A DNA stretch of 55,892 bases from DATAXP01 sp036272935 (lineage in GTDB: Bacteria; Planctomycetota; Planctomycetia; Pirellulales; PNKZ01), in the NCBI GenBank assembly GCA_036272935.1, contig DATAXP010000027.1:1-55892 (forward strand). The letters run 5' to 3'. The number at the start of each line of letters is the position of its first letter. Position 1 is the stretch's first letter. The notes beneath the pieces were generated by a model. It saw nothing but the letters and a program-made list of their open reading frames with translations. It was not told where the DNA came from and made no database searches. The translations under genes were made by a program, and so were the position numbers. Below are positions 24,859 through 33,103 of this stretch, piece after piece.

Positions 24859-25302
24859 CTATTTGCTGCAATCGGTATCGAACACGCGAACTTTTTTCCA
24901 GTCGGCTTTGTTTTCGGAGATGAACTGCAAGTGCGACTCAGCCGTCTGGTAGGCGTCGTGCGACGCATGGTCCTTGAACACCAGGTGCAGGCCGACGTCC
25001 CAATCGCGATCGTTCACTGGGCGATCGTAATCCTCGGCCACGGTGCCGGCGGCAAAGAACATGGTGCCAGGATGGTTCGACAGATATTTCTTGCACGCGT
25101 CGACCAGCTTCTGCCGGTTCGCGGGAGTCGGATCGTTGAGCGAGAAGTAAACGTTGTGGGCAACCATCATCGACGACGATTCCTTTTCAGCGGCATGAAC
25201 TCGATCGGACAACATCGCGGATCGCACGAGGCACCATGCGCCGACAGCCGCGGCGGCCACACAGAAGGCCGACACGCGCAATACCAGCTTCGATCGATTC
25301 AT
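24859..25302 (-). CDS. Exported Dabb (stress-responsive alpha/beta barrel) domain protein
   Basis: A 147-residue protein with an N-terminal hydrophobic segment (LRVSAFCVAAAAVGAWCLV) that should act as a signal or anchor, ending in HAAEK. The rest reads as a Dabb dimeric ferredoxin-like barrel: MVAHNVYFSLNDPTPANRQK near residue 46, then AGTVAEDYDRPVNDRDWDVG and VFKDHASHDAYQTAESH with the typical C-terminal His. Dabb proteins are usually cytosolic; the export signal is the odd feature. AGGTG lies 4 bases before the ATG. Function unknown. Confidence 0.8.
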   Translation of the reverse strand: MNRSKLVLRVSAFCVAAAAVGAWCLVRSAMLSDRVHAAEKESSSMMVAHNVYFSLNDPTPANRQKLVDACKKYLSNHPGTMFFAAGTVAEDYDRPVNDRDWDVGLHLVFKDHASHDAYQTAESHLQFISENKADWKKVRVFDTDCSK

Positions 25303-25406
25303 AGAACACCTAAAGCGAGGTGGGAAATGGCGTGAGACAACGGCGCCATTCTGATAGCCCGCCGGGCCGCTGGCAAGCGCTGGGAGCGAAGGGCGGCGCC
25401 CGAAGC

Positions 25407-27422
25407 TTACGACGTGCTGGTTTCGACGCCGCCGTCGGCACCGGGGGCGAACACGCGCGGCGTGCCGTTGGTCGAGGGCTGCAGACGGCTGGCCGGCGGG
25501 CCGATCAGCTCTTCGATCTCGCGCTCGTCGAGGATCTCGCGCTCGGCAAGCTTGTGTGCCAGCAGGTCGAGCTTGTCACGGTTGGTCCCCAGCAGCCGGC
25601 GGGCTTTGTCGGCCGCTTCGTGCAGGATGCGCGACACTTCTTCGTCGATCACCTGGGCGGTGTGCTCGCTGAACTCGCGCTGCTCGGTGATCTCGCGCCC
25701 CAGGAACGGATGCTCCTCGGCGGTGCGGTAGGCCACCGGCCCCAGCCGTTCGCTCATCCCCCAGTGCGTCACCATCCGCCGGGCAAGTTGCGTCACGCGC
25801 TTCAGATCGTCCTCGGCACCGGCACTGTACTCGTCGAACACTAGCTTCTCCGCCGCGCGACCGCCGAGCATGAACACCAGCCGGGCGTACAGTTCCGTCT
25901 CGCCGATGCTGAGCCGGTCTTCCTCGGGCAACAACTGCGTGACGCCCAGCGCCCGGCCGCGAGGGATGATGGTCACCTTGTGTACGCGGTCCGAGCTGGG
26001 CAGCATCCAGGCCAGCAGCGCGTGCCCGGACTCGTGGTAAGCGGTTTCGATTTTCTCTTTTTCGTTGAGCACTTCCTCACGTTTGGGCCCCATGAGGATT
26101 TTGTCTCGCGCGACCTCGAAATCCTCCATGCTCACCTTGTCTTTCCCTTGGCGCGTCGCCCATAGGGCTGCCTCGTTCACCAGGTTGCGGATGTCGGCCC
26201 CGGTAAGGCCCACGGTGCCGCTGGCCATGCGCTTCAGGTCGACGTCGTCGGCAAGGATCACGTTCTTCGTGTGGACCTTGAAGATGGCCAGCCGGCCGGT
26301 GAGGTTGGGGCGGTCGACCGTGATGTGGCGGTCGAAGCGCCCGGGGCGCAGCAGCGCGGGATCGAGCACGTCGGGCCGGTTCGTGGCCGCCAGCACGATC
26401 ACCGATTCGCTCGGCGTGAAGCCATCCATCTCGCTGAGGATCTGATTGAGCGTCTGTTCGCGCTCATCGTGTCCGCCACCGAGTCCCGCTCCGCGCACGC
26501 GACCGACGGCGTCAATCTCGTCGATGAACAGGATGCACGGCGCCGCTTCCTTGGCGGTCTTGAACATGTCGCGCACCCGGCTGGCGCCGACGCCGACGAA
26601 CATCTGGATGAATTCCGAGCCGCTGATCGAGAAGAACGGCACGCCCGCTTCGCCGGCCACCGCCTTGGCCAGCAGCGTCTTGCCGGTTCCCGGCGGACCC
26701 ATCAACAGCACCCCCTTGGGAATCCGACCGCCGAGGCGCTGAAACTTCTTGGGGTTCTTCAGGAACTCGACCACCTCGGTCAGATCGTTCTTCACCCCTT
26801 CCAGGCCGGCCACGTCGGCAAACGTGATCCGCTTGTTGCCATCCTCGTAGCGCTTGGCGGGACTTTTGCTGAAGCCCGACAGGATGCCGCCCCCCAGGAA
26901 CTGGTCGCGTGCCCGGCGGAACATGAACATCATTGCCAGCAGCAGCAGCACCGTGATCAGCAGGTACGAAACCAGCATGGCGGTGGTGCCGTCGCTGCTT
27001 GGTTCGGCGCGGTAATGGGTGCCGAGCTTCTCACGGAGCAGGCGGTCGACGTCGCTGCCGGCCAGCGGGCTGAGGACGACCACAAAATCGTGGTGCAACG
27101 GTTCGCTGGCCGCGCCTATTTCTTTTTCCGACTTCAGTTGTTTGTCGTTGGCGCTCTCGGCCGGCAGCGTCGGAATGGTCTTGAAGCTGCCAGTGATCTT
27201 CATGCCTGAGATTTCGGCGTCGGCAATGTTGTTCCGTTCCAGCTCTTGCAGGAACAGGCCGTAGCTGATGTTCGAGCGGTTGGTCCACTCGCCGGCCCAG
27301 AAACTCATCGACACCAGCAGCACCATCAGCAACAGAATGACGATCGGCGCGTTGCTGGCCCGGGGCCAGGACGAGCCGGGCTTCTTCGGCGGGGGGGAGG
27401 CCCCGGCAGGTTGATTGTCCAT
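25407..27422 (-). CDS. ftsH: ATP-dependent zinc metalloprotease FtsH
   Basis: Membrane AAA+ protease of 671 residues that degrades unfolded and regulatory membrane and soluble proteins. TM1 is at about 25-45 and TM2 at about 148-168 with the small periplasmic domain between. Walker A GPPGTGKT is at 242-249, Walker B ILFIDEIDA near 297, the second region of homology includes TNRPDVLDPALLRPGRFDRH, and the zinc site HESGH is at 463-467. The C-terminus is Pro/Thr/Ser-rich and variable. ATG 27422 follows an AAGGA Shine-Dalgarno site by about 5 bases; the upstream frame (to 27509) is not part of the gene. Confidence 0.96.
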   Translation of the reverse strand: MDNQPAGASPPPKKPGSSWPRASNAPIVILLLMVLLVSMSFWAGEWTNRSNISYGLFLQELERNNIADAEISGMKITGSFKTIPTLPAESANDKQLKSEKEIGAASEPLHHDFVVVLSPLAGSDVDRLLREKLGTHYRAEPSSDGTTAMLVSYLLITVLLLLAMMFMFRRARDQFLGGGILSGFSKSPAKRYEDGNKRITFADVAGLEGVKNDLTEVVEFLKNPKKFQRLGGRIPKGVLLMGPPGTGKTLLAKAVAGEAGVPFFSISGSEFIQMFVGVGASRVRDMFKTAKEAAPCILFIDEIDAVGRVRGAGLGGGHDEREQTLNQILSEMDGFTPSESVIVLAATNRPDVLDPALLRPGRFDRHITVDRPNLTGRLAIFKVHTKNVILADDVDLKRMASGTVGLTGADIRNLVNEAALWATRQGKDKVSMEDFEVARDKILMGPKREEVLNEKEKIETAYHESGHALLAWMLPSSDRVHKVTIIPRGRALGVTQLLPEEDRLSIGETELYARLVFMLGGRAAEKLVFDEYSAGAEDDLKRVTQLARRMVTHWGMSERLGPVAYRTAEEHPFLGREITEQREFSEHTAQVIDEEVSRILHEAADKARRLLGTNRDKLDLLAHKLAEREILDEREIEELIGPPASRLQPSTNGTPRVFAPGADGGVETSTS

Positions 27423-27737
27423 CAAGTTTCCTTCGACCCCACGTTCCTTTGGCCCGTCAGTCGCGATTGCCCATGATCGCCCCCGGCATCGTGCATGCCG
27501 TGGCCGCACGTTCTATTGTAGCTGACGGGCAAGGCAATCAGGGCGGTCGAGGCCGTGGGTCGGCCCGAATTTAGCCTCAGGACTTGCCCTGCGCGTCCCA
27601 AGCGACGCGGCTCAGCAAAAGCAGTAAAATGCCCCCACGACCTCACCAGTGCGTGCCATCGATCTCGCGGGGTGGCTCATGCTGGTGCGATGAATATATG
27701 CCGGTCCGCTTGTCACGCCAACCACTGAAGTAATGCG
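27423..27737. other. Divergent intergenic region between ftsH and the STAS gene
   Basis: About 315 bases with no coding signal. Promoters for ftsH (minus strand) and the STAS-GspE-NUDIX unit (plus strand) must lie here. No palindromic element or terminator was noticed. Confidence 0.4.
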
Positions 27738-28103
27738 ATGGAACTCGTGCTGGCCAGCGACGACGGTGACGTGCTGCGCGTGAAGACCGTCGGCCGCATC
27801 ACGCCCGAGACAGCGCGTGGCACCGAATCGCCGAAGGCCGATCACGAGCCGCTGGCCCATTTGCTCGGCCCGCAGGTGTACGGTCGGCGTGTGCTCGTCA
27901 ATCTTGCCGAGAGCGATTACGTCAGCTCGAGCGGTGTGGGTTGGCTGTTGGCGTGTCATAAGCGCTGCCGCGAGGCCGGCGGAAAGCTGGTCTTGTATGC
28001 GCTACCGCGAACGGTACAAAACGTGCTGAAGGTGTTGAAGCTCGACAGCGTGCTGCACGTCGCCGACGACGAAGCCGAGGCGCGCCGTCGGGCCACCGAG
28101 TAA
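27738..28103 (+). CDS. STAS-domain protein (anti-anti-sigma-like)
   Basis: A 121-residue single-domain protein of the STAS fold, the family of SpoIIAA-like anti-anti-sigma factors. The diagnostic segment is VLVNLAESDYVSSSGVGWLL, where Ser63-65 cover the position normally phosphorylated in SpoIIAA, and the following helices read CHKRCREAGGKLVLYALP. No serine kinase or phosphatase gene lies next to it. It precedes a GspE-type ATPase gene by 56 bases, so a structural or regulatory link to that ATPase is possible. The stop codon lies inside a small tandem repeat. Confidence 0.85.
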   Translation: MELVLASDDGDVLRVKTVGRITPETARGTESPKADHEPLAHLLGPQVYGRRVLVNLAESDYVSSSGVGWLLACHKRCREAGGKLVLYALPRTVQNVLKVLKLDSVLHVADDEAEARRRATE

Positions 28104-28134
28104 CAAGCCACCGAGTAGCAAGCCACGAGTAACG
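28091..28134 (+). repeat. Short tandem repeat across the STAS stop codon
   Basis: Three near-identical units of about 15 bases: GGCCACCGAGTAACA, AGCCACCGAGTAGCA, AGCCACGAGTAACG. The stop codon of the STAS gene is part of the first unit. Units are near-perfect, suggesting recent slippage. Confidence 0.75.
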
Positions 28135-28159
28135 CAGCCGCCACGCTGGAGCGACACCC

Positions 28160-29407
28160 ATGGCCGATGCACCCGCCAAGCCCGCTGAGCCGATCGACTT
28201 TCAACCCGCCGCTTCGACCGATCGCGATATCGAATCGACCGTGGCCGGCTTCATCGAGCGCGCCGTCGAGCTGCGCGCCAGCGACCTGTTCTTCACTTCC
28301 GACGAGAACCACGTCGGCGTGCTTGCCCGTCGGCTCGGCTCGATGATGGAGCTGGCCCAACTGAGCACGCCCGACGGTCGGCGGTGCATGAACCATATCA
28401 AGGCGATGTCGGGCCTCGACCTGGCTGAGCGCCGTCGCGCGCTCGACGGCCGCTGGATCTACCATCGCCAGGGGCACAACGTCGATCTGCGCATCAATGC
28501 GCTGCCCACCCTGTACGGCGAAGACCTGACGATCCGCGTGCTCGATCACGCCACGTCGCTGCGGCAGCTCGATCGGCTCGGCCTGCTGCGCAGCCAGCTC
28601 GACGAAGTTCACGCCATGCTCAACAGCGCCGGCGGGCTGATCTTGGCCACCGGCCCCAACGGCGCCGGCAAGACCACCACGCTCTACGCCTGCCTGGAGT
28701 ACCTGAACGACAGCAAGCGCAAGATCAACACGATCGAAGACCCGATCGAGTACGCCGTCGACGGCCTGCGGCAATCGCAGATCAACCATCACGTTGAGCT
28801 CGACTTTCCCGAGCTGCTGCGGGCCGTGCTGCGGCAAAGCCCCGACATCATCATGATCGGCGAGATCCGCGACAGCACCACGGCGCAGACCGTCATTCGG
28901 GCGGCCAACAGCGGGCACTTGGTGCTGTCGACGTTGCATGCGCCCGTGGCGGCTGGAGCCCTTCAAAGCATGCTCGCGTTGAACGTCCATCCGCATTTTC
29001 TTTCGACATGCCTGCGCGGAGTGATCACACAGCGCCTGGTGCGCGTGCTCTGTCCGCGCTGCCGCAAGGCGATCGAGCTCGACGAGTCGGCAAAAACGTT
29101 CGACGACGTGAAGCCGTGGCTCGAGCCGGGCACGGGCAAGGCGATGTACGCTCCGGCGGGCTGCGACAACTGCCGCGGCACCGGCTACGTCGATCGCACC
29201 GGCGTGTTCGAGGTGCTGCCATGCTCGAGCGAGGTGCGCCGACTGATCGCCAACGGCGTGGCGACCAGCGAACTTGAAAACCGCGCGATCGCCGAAGGCA
29301 TGCTCGAGTTCCGCCGCTCGGGCATGGTGAAAGTCGCCCAAGGGATCACCACCACCGAGGAACTGCTGCGCGTGATCCCGAGCGAGTACCTGGGGCTCGA
29401 AGCCTAA
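28160..29407 (+). CDS. GspE/PilB-family secretion ATPase, short form
   Basis: A 415-residue hexameric ATPase of the type II secretion/type IV pilus family. Walker A GPNGAGKT is at 165-172, the Asp box EDPIEYA near 194, Walker B IIMIGEIRD near 230-238 and the His box SGHLVLSTLH at 251-260. Two CxxC pairs follow (VLCPRCRK and GCDNCRGTGY), the zinc-binding domain of GspE. The N-terminal MshEN/N1 domain found in full-length PilB or GspE is absent, so it may need partners in trans. No other pilus or secretion genes occur here; a STAS gene precedes it and a NUDIX gene starts 10 bases after its stop. Confidence 0.9.
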   Translation: MADAPAKPAEPIDFQPAASTDRDIESTVAGFIERAVELRASDLFFTSDENHVGVLARRLGSMMELAQLSTPDGRRCMNHIKAMSGLDLAERRRALDGRWIYHRQGHNVDLRINALPTLYGEDLTIRVLDHATSLRQLDRLGLLRSQLDEVHAMLNSAGGLILATGPNGAGKTTTLYACLEYLNDSKRKINTIEDPIEYAVDGLRQSQINHHVELDFPELLRAVLRQSPDIIMIGEIRDSTTAQTVIRAANSGHLVLSTLHAPVAAGALQSMLALNVHPHFLSTCLRGVITQRLVRVLCPRCRKAIELDESAKTFDDVKPWLEPGTGKAMYAPAGCDNCRGTGYVDRTGVFEVLPCSSEVRRLIANGVATSELENRAIAEGMLEFRRSGMVKVAQGITTTEELLRVIPSEYLGLEA

Positions 29408-29417
29408 TCATTCCGCC

Positions 29418-29822
29418 ATGAGTGGTGAGCGCCAGGGTGTCGTGGCGGTGATCGAGCGCGACGGGCGGCTGCTGGTAATTCGGCGATCCGCGCAGGTCGT
29501 CGCCCCTGGCGCGTTTTGCTTCCCGGGCGGAGGGATCGAGCCCGGCGAAAGCGAAGAAGCGGCCCTTGTGCGCGAGCTGCGCGAAGAGCTGTGCGTGCCG
29601 GTGCAACCGGTGCGCCTACTGTGGCGGAGCACCACACCGTGGGGCGTGCGGCTGGCGTGGTGGCGCGCAGGGCTTGCCCCCTCGGCCGTGCTCGAGCCGG
29701 TTGCCGCCGAAGTAGAGTCGGTTCATTGGCTTACTCCCGCGGAGATCCGTTCGCTCGACGGCTTGCTGGAAAGCAACCATCATTTTTTCGCAGCCCTGGA
29801 GCGGGGCGAAATCGAATGGTGA
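29418..29822 (+). CDS. NUDIX hydrolase
   Basis: A 134-residue pyrophosphohydrolase-type protein. The NUDIX box is at about residues 38-60: GGIEPGESEEAALVRELREE. It fits the pattern Gx5Ex7REUxEExGU except that the last Gly is Cys (Cys59). The N-terminal strand is VVAVIERDGRLLVIRRS. Substrate (nucleotide sugar, dNTP or dinucleotide) cannot be predicted. It starts 10 bases after the GspE gene and is followed at once by a REP-like element, so it is likely the last gene of the STAS-GspE unit. Confidence 0.88.
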   Translation: MSGERQGVVAVIERDGRLLVIRRSAQVVAPGAFCFPGGGIEPGESEEAALVRELREELCVPVQPVRLLWRSTTPWGVRLAWWRAGLAPSAVLEPVAAEVESVHWLTPAEIRSLDGLLESNHHFFAALERGEIEW

Positions 29823-29824
29823 AT

Positions 29825-29876
29825 CTCCTTCCCCCACGGGGGGAAGGTGGCCGAAGGCCGGATGAGGGCGAAGGGA
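29825..29876. repeat. REP half-element, CCCTCATCCGG type, reverse orientation
   Basis: CTCCTTCCCCCACGGGGGG hairpin followed by GGCCGAAGGCCGGATGAGGG; this is the reverse complement of the element at 23249-23307. It begins two bases after the NUDIX stop codon. Confidence 0.75.
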
Positions 29877-29962
29877 AGATTGACGATCTCCCGGCGAGCT
29901 TACCCGAAGGAGGACATTTGCATTCGGGCATGCATTTTCGAGAATTGACACCCAACCCTCCG

Positions 29963-30014
29963 CCCTCTCCTCGGTCACCTGCGGCGACCATTTCCTGTCC
30001 CCGATGGGGAGAGG
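29963..30014. repeat. Degenerate REP half-element, CCCTCTCC type
   Basis: CCCTCTCC at 29963-29970 and GGGGAGAGG near 30005-30014 bracket GGTCACC and GCGGCGACC, recalling the CCCTCTCCC half of the composite element, but with several mismatches. Confidence 0.5.
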
Positions 30015-30043
30015 AAAATGCTCCCAGTCGACAGGCGCTCGGC

Positions 30044-30049
30044 TATAAT
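30044..30049 (+). promoter_or_regulatory. Possible -10 box of the PVC cytochrome operon
   Basis: TATAAT occurs 70 bases upstream of the ATG at 30119 in a GC-rich context. No good -35 hexamer is found at 17 bp spacing, so this is a weak call. Confidence 0.3.
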
Positions 30050-30118
30050 GCTTGCACCCCGCCCAGCCACCCGACCTGGGGCTGCCGCTTCCCGCCCGCC
30101 GCCGAAGGACGTTTGCCG

Positions 30119-33094
30119 ATGGCTTTCCACTCGCGATACCGCCCTGGCCCGATCGTGCCTGCGGCGTTCGTCGCCCTCATGACCTGGGCCGGGACGCTTG
30201 CTGCCGCCGAGCCGCCGTCGCCGCCGGCCGTGCAAAGCCCCGTCGAGCCGGCCGATTCGCTCAAGCATTTCGTGCTTCCCGAGGGGCTGCGGATGGAGCT
30301 GGTTGCGGCCGAGCCTGAGGTGGTCGACCCGGTCGCCGCCCGGTTCGACGAAGACGGCCGGCTGTGGGTCGTCGAGATGCGCGACTATCCCAATCCCCCC
30401 GCCCCGGGCGAGCCGCCGCGGTCGCGCATCCGGCTGCTGGAAGATCGCGACGGTGATGGCCGCTACGAAACCTCGCACATCTTTGCCGACAAACTGCTGT
30501 TCGCGACCGGTGTGCAGCCATGGCGCGGCGGCGTGTTCGTCACCATCTCGGGCAAGATCATTTATCTGAAAGATACCGACGGTGACGGTCGGGCCGACGG
30601 CGAGGAAGTTTGGTTCACCGGCTTCGCCGAGGAGAACCCGCAACTGCGCGTGAACCATCCGCGCTTCGCGCTCGACAATTCGATCTACGTCGCCTCGGGC
30701 ATGCGCGGCGGCATGGTGCACTCGGCCAACGCGCCGACACCGGAGCCAATCTCGCTGCGCAACCGTGATCTGCGATTCAATCCGCACACCGGGCGCGCCG
30801 AGCCGGTCACCGGCACCGGGCAGTTCGGCGTGACGTTCGACGATTTTGGCAACCGGTTCGTCGTCAGCAATCGCAATCCGTGCATCCACCTGGTGATGGC
30901 CGACCAATACGTCCGCCGCAATCCGCTGCTGGCCTTGCCGGCCTTACAGAACGACGTGGCCGCCTCGGGCGAGGCATCGCATGTGTTCCCGATCAGCCAG
31001 CAGTGGACCACCAGTGCCCTGCACGCCGGCCAGTTCACCGCGGCTTGCGGACTCGACATCTATCGCGGCGACGCACTGCCCGAAGCGTACTACGGCAACA
31101 GCTTCACCTGCGAGCCGACCGGCAACCTGGTGCATCGCGAGACGATTGCGCCGGCCGGGGCGAGCTTCGTCGGCACGCCGGCGTACAAGGACCGCGAGTT
31201 CCTCGCCTCGCGCGATACCTGGTTCCGGCCAGTGAACATCGACGCGGGGCCCGACGGTGCGTTGTACGTCATCGACATGTACCGCGCGGTGATCGAGCAC
31301 CCGCAGTTCATGCCCGCTGAGTTGAAGGAGCGGCCGGACCTGTGGTACGGCAACGACCGTGGCCGTATCTACCGCATCGTGCCGGCCGATCGGACGACCA
31401 AGTTCGAGAAGCCAAAGCTTTCAAAGGCGTCGAGTGTGGAGTTGGTGAAGTTTCTTGAGCATCGTAGTGCCTGGTGGCGCGAGACCGCGGCCCGTTTGCT
31501 CAACGAGCGGCAAGACACAGCCGCGGTGCCAGCACTCGAAACGGTGGCCCTCAAGGGCACCACGCCGCAGTCACGCGTTCATGCACTGTGGGCCTTGCGC
31601 GGGATGGAAAAACTGGACGAGGCGTTGGTGCAAGCAGCTCTGAAGGCCAGCGATCCACGCTCGCGCGAGCAGGCCGTCGTGCTCGCCGAGCCGCTGCTCG
31701 AAACCAACAAGGCGATCCGCAAAATTGTCAGCGGCCTGGCCATGGACGGCGACGCCCGGCTGCGATTTCAGGTGGCGCTGAGCCTCGGCGGCAATGCCAA
31801 CCCGCTCACGTCGGCAGCCCTGGCTCGCATTGCCCTGGTCGGCGTCGACGACGTTTGGACTCGCCGCGCCGTGCTCACCGCCACACCCGAACATGCCGCG
31901 CCGGTGCTCGAGCGCGTGCTGCTGGCCGCCGAAGTTTCGGCCACGGACAATCAACTGGCGCTCGTCGAGGACCTGGCCCGCATTCTCGGCGCGCGGCGCG
32001 ACGCCGCCGAGATTGCCGGGTTGCTGAAGAAGTTTTCTCCCGGCCAGTCGTTGGGCGTGACATTCGTGAATGGCCTGGCATTGGGGATGCGCAGCAGCGG
32101 AGTGCGCGTGACCGACTTCGTCAAGTCGCAATCGAGCGACTACCCCAACCTGGCCGAGGCGCTCGACGCCTGGTTCCTGCAAGCTGAAGCAGTTGCCGGC
32201 AATGCCACGCTGCACGCGGTGGCGCGCAGTCAGGCGTGCGATTTGCTGGCCAATGCTATTTACGACCGATCGAGCACCGTGCTGCTGCGGCTCATCGACT
32301 CCGACCCCGCAGCCGAGCTGCGCCGCAAGGCGCTCGCCAGCTTCGCCATGCTACACGATTCTCGTGTCGGTCCAGCGCTGGTCGAGCGGCTGCCGGTGCA
32401 AACTCCGGCAATGCGTTCGGCGATCTTTGACGCGCTGCTGGCGCAAACCGATCGCATGGCATTATTGCTCGATGAGATCGAAGCGGGACGCGTCAAGCCC
32501 GGCGAGCTGGGGCCGCTGCGGGCCAAGCGCGTGGTGGAGTCGCGCGACAAGACCATCAAGGAGCGCGGCAAAAAACTGCTTGCCGCCGCCATGCCTGCCG
32601 ATCGGGCCAAGGCCTTGGCCGACTACCAGGACGTCGCCACGCTCCCGGGCAATCCGCGCCATGGCAAGGAAGTGTTCCGCAAGAATTGCAGCACCTGCCA
32701 TCGCTTGGGCGATTTGGGAATCGACGTGGGACCGAGCATTGCTTTTGTGCCGAACAAGACGCCCGAGCAGATGCTCGTCGATATCCTTCAGCCCAGCAAG
32801 GCGATCGACAATAATTTCATGAGCTACTCGGTCGTCACGTCCGATGGCACGGCATACACCGGGATCATCGCCGCCGAAACCGCCTCGAGCGTGACGCTGA
32901 AGCTTCCCGAGGCAAAGATCGTGTCGCTGCTGCGAACGGACATCGACGAGCTGCGCTCGAACGGCATCTCGTTGATGCCCGACGGGCTGGAGCGGAACAT
33001 CACGAAGCAGGAAATGGCCGACGTGATTTCTTTCGTGAAGAACTGGCGTTATCTCGATTCAGGCGTGCCTGCGTCGAGCATGGGAGCGAAGTGA
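30119..33094 (+). CDS. PVC-type haem-binding dehydrogenase-like secreted protein (TIGR02604-like)
   Basis: A 991-residue exported protein. The signal peptide (MAFHSRYRPGPIVPAAFVA, then LAAAEP) is followed by a beta-propeller-like domain (about 50-420; LWVVEMRDYPNPPAPGEPPR, LLEDRDGDGRYETSHIFADK, AGPDGALYVIDMYRAVIEHP). Next come alpha-helical HEAT-like repeats (about 440-830) and a C-terminal cytochrome-like domain with CSTCH at about residues 857-861. The family is common in planctomycetes; electron-transfer or sugar oxidation roles are proposed but not established. GAAGGA lies 9 bases upstream of the chosen ATG, and the long open frame upstream is not used. It heads a four-gene operon: the next gene starts 9 bases after its stop. 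Confidence 0.9.
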   Translation: MAFHSRYRPGPIVPAAFVALMTWAGTLAAAEPPSPPAVQSPVEPADSLKHFVLPEGLRMELVAAEPEVVDPVAARFDEDGRLWVVEMRDYPNPPAPGEPPRSRIRLLEDRDGDGRYETSHIFADKLLFATGVQPWRGGVFVTISGKIIYLKDTDGDGRADGEEVWFTGFAEENPQLRVNHPRFALDNSIYVASGMRGGMVHSANAPTPEPISLRNRDLRFNPHTGRAEPVTGTGQFGVTFDDFGNRFVVSNRNPCIHLVMADQYVRRNPLLALPALQNDVAASGEASHVFPISQQWTTSALHAGQFTAACGLDIYRGDALPEAYYGNSFTCEPTGNLVHRETIAPAGASFVGTPAYKDREFLASRDTWFRPVNIDAGPDGALYVIDMYRAVIEHPQFMPAELKERPDLWYGNDRGRIYRIVPADRTTKFEKPKLSKASSVELVKFLEHRSAWWRETAARLLNERQDTAAVPALETVALKGTTPQSRVHALWALRGMEKLDEALVQAALKASDPRSREQAVVLAEPLLETNKAIRKIVSGLAMDGDARLRFQVALSLGGNANPLTSAALARIALVGVDDVWTRRAVLTATPEHAAPVLERVLLAAEVSATDNQLALVEDLARILGARRDAAEIAGLLKKFSPGQSLGVTFVNGLALGMRSSGVRVTDFVKSQSSDYPNLAEALDAWFLQAEAVAGNATLHAVARSQACDLLANAIYDRSSTVLLRLIDSDPAAELRRKALASFAMLHDSRVGPALVERLPVQTPAMRSAIFDALLAQTDRMALLLDEIEAGRVKPGELGPLRAKRVVESRDKTIKERGKKLLAAAMPADRAKALADYQDVATLPGNPRHGKEVFRKNCSTCHRLGDLGIDVGPSIAFVPNKTPEQMLVDILQPSKAIDNNFMSYSVVTSDGTAYTGIIAAETASSVTLKLPEAKIVSLLRTDIDELRSNGISLMPDGLERNITKQEMADVISFVKNWRYLDSGVPASSMGAK

Positions 33095-33103
33095 AACAGG
33101 ACG

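Noticed and set aside
29516..30118. Long upstream extension of the PVC dehydrogenase gene
   Set aside because: The frame is open but crosses the NUDIX gene and two REPs; the ATG at 30119 has a ribosome site and starts a good signal peptide.
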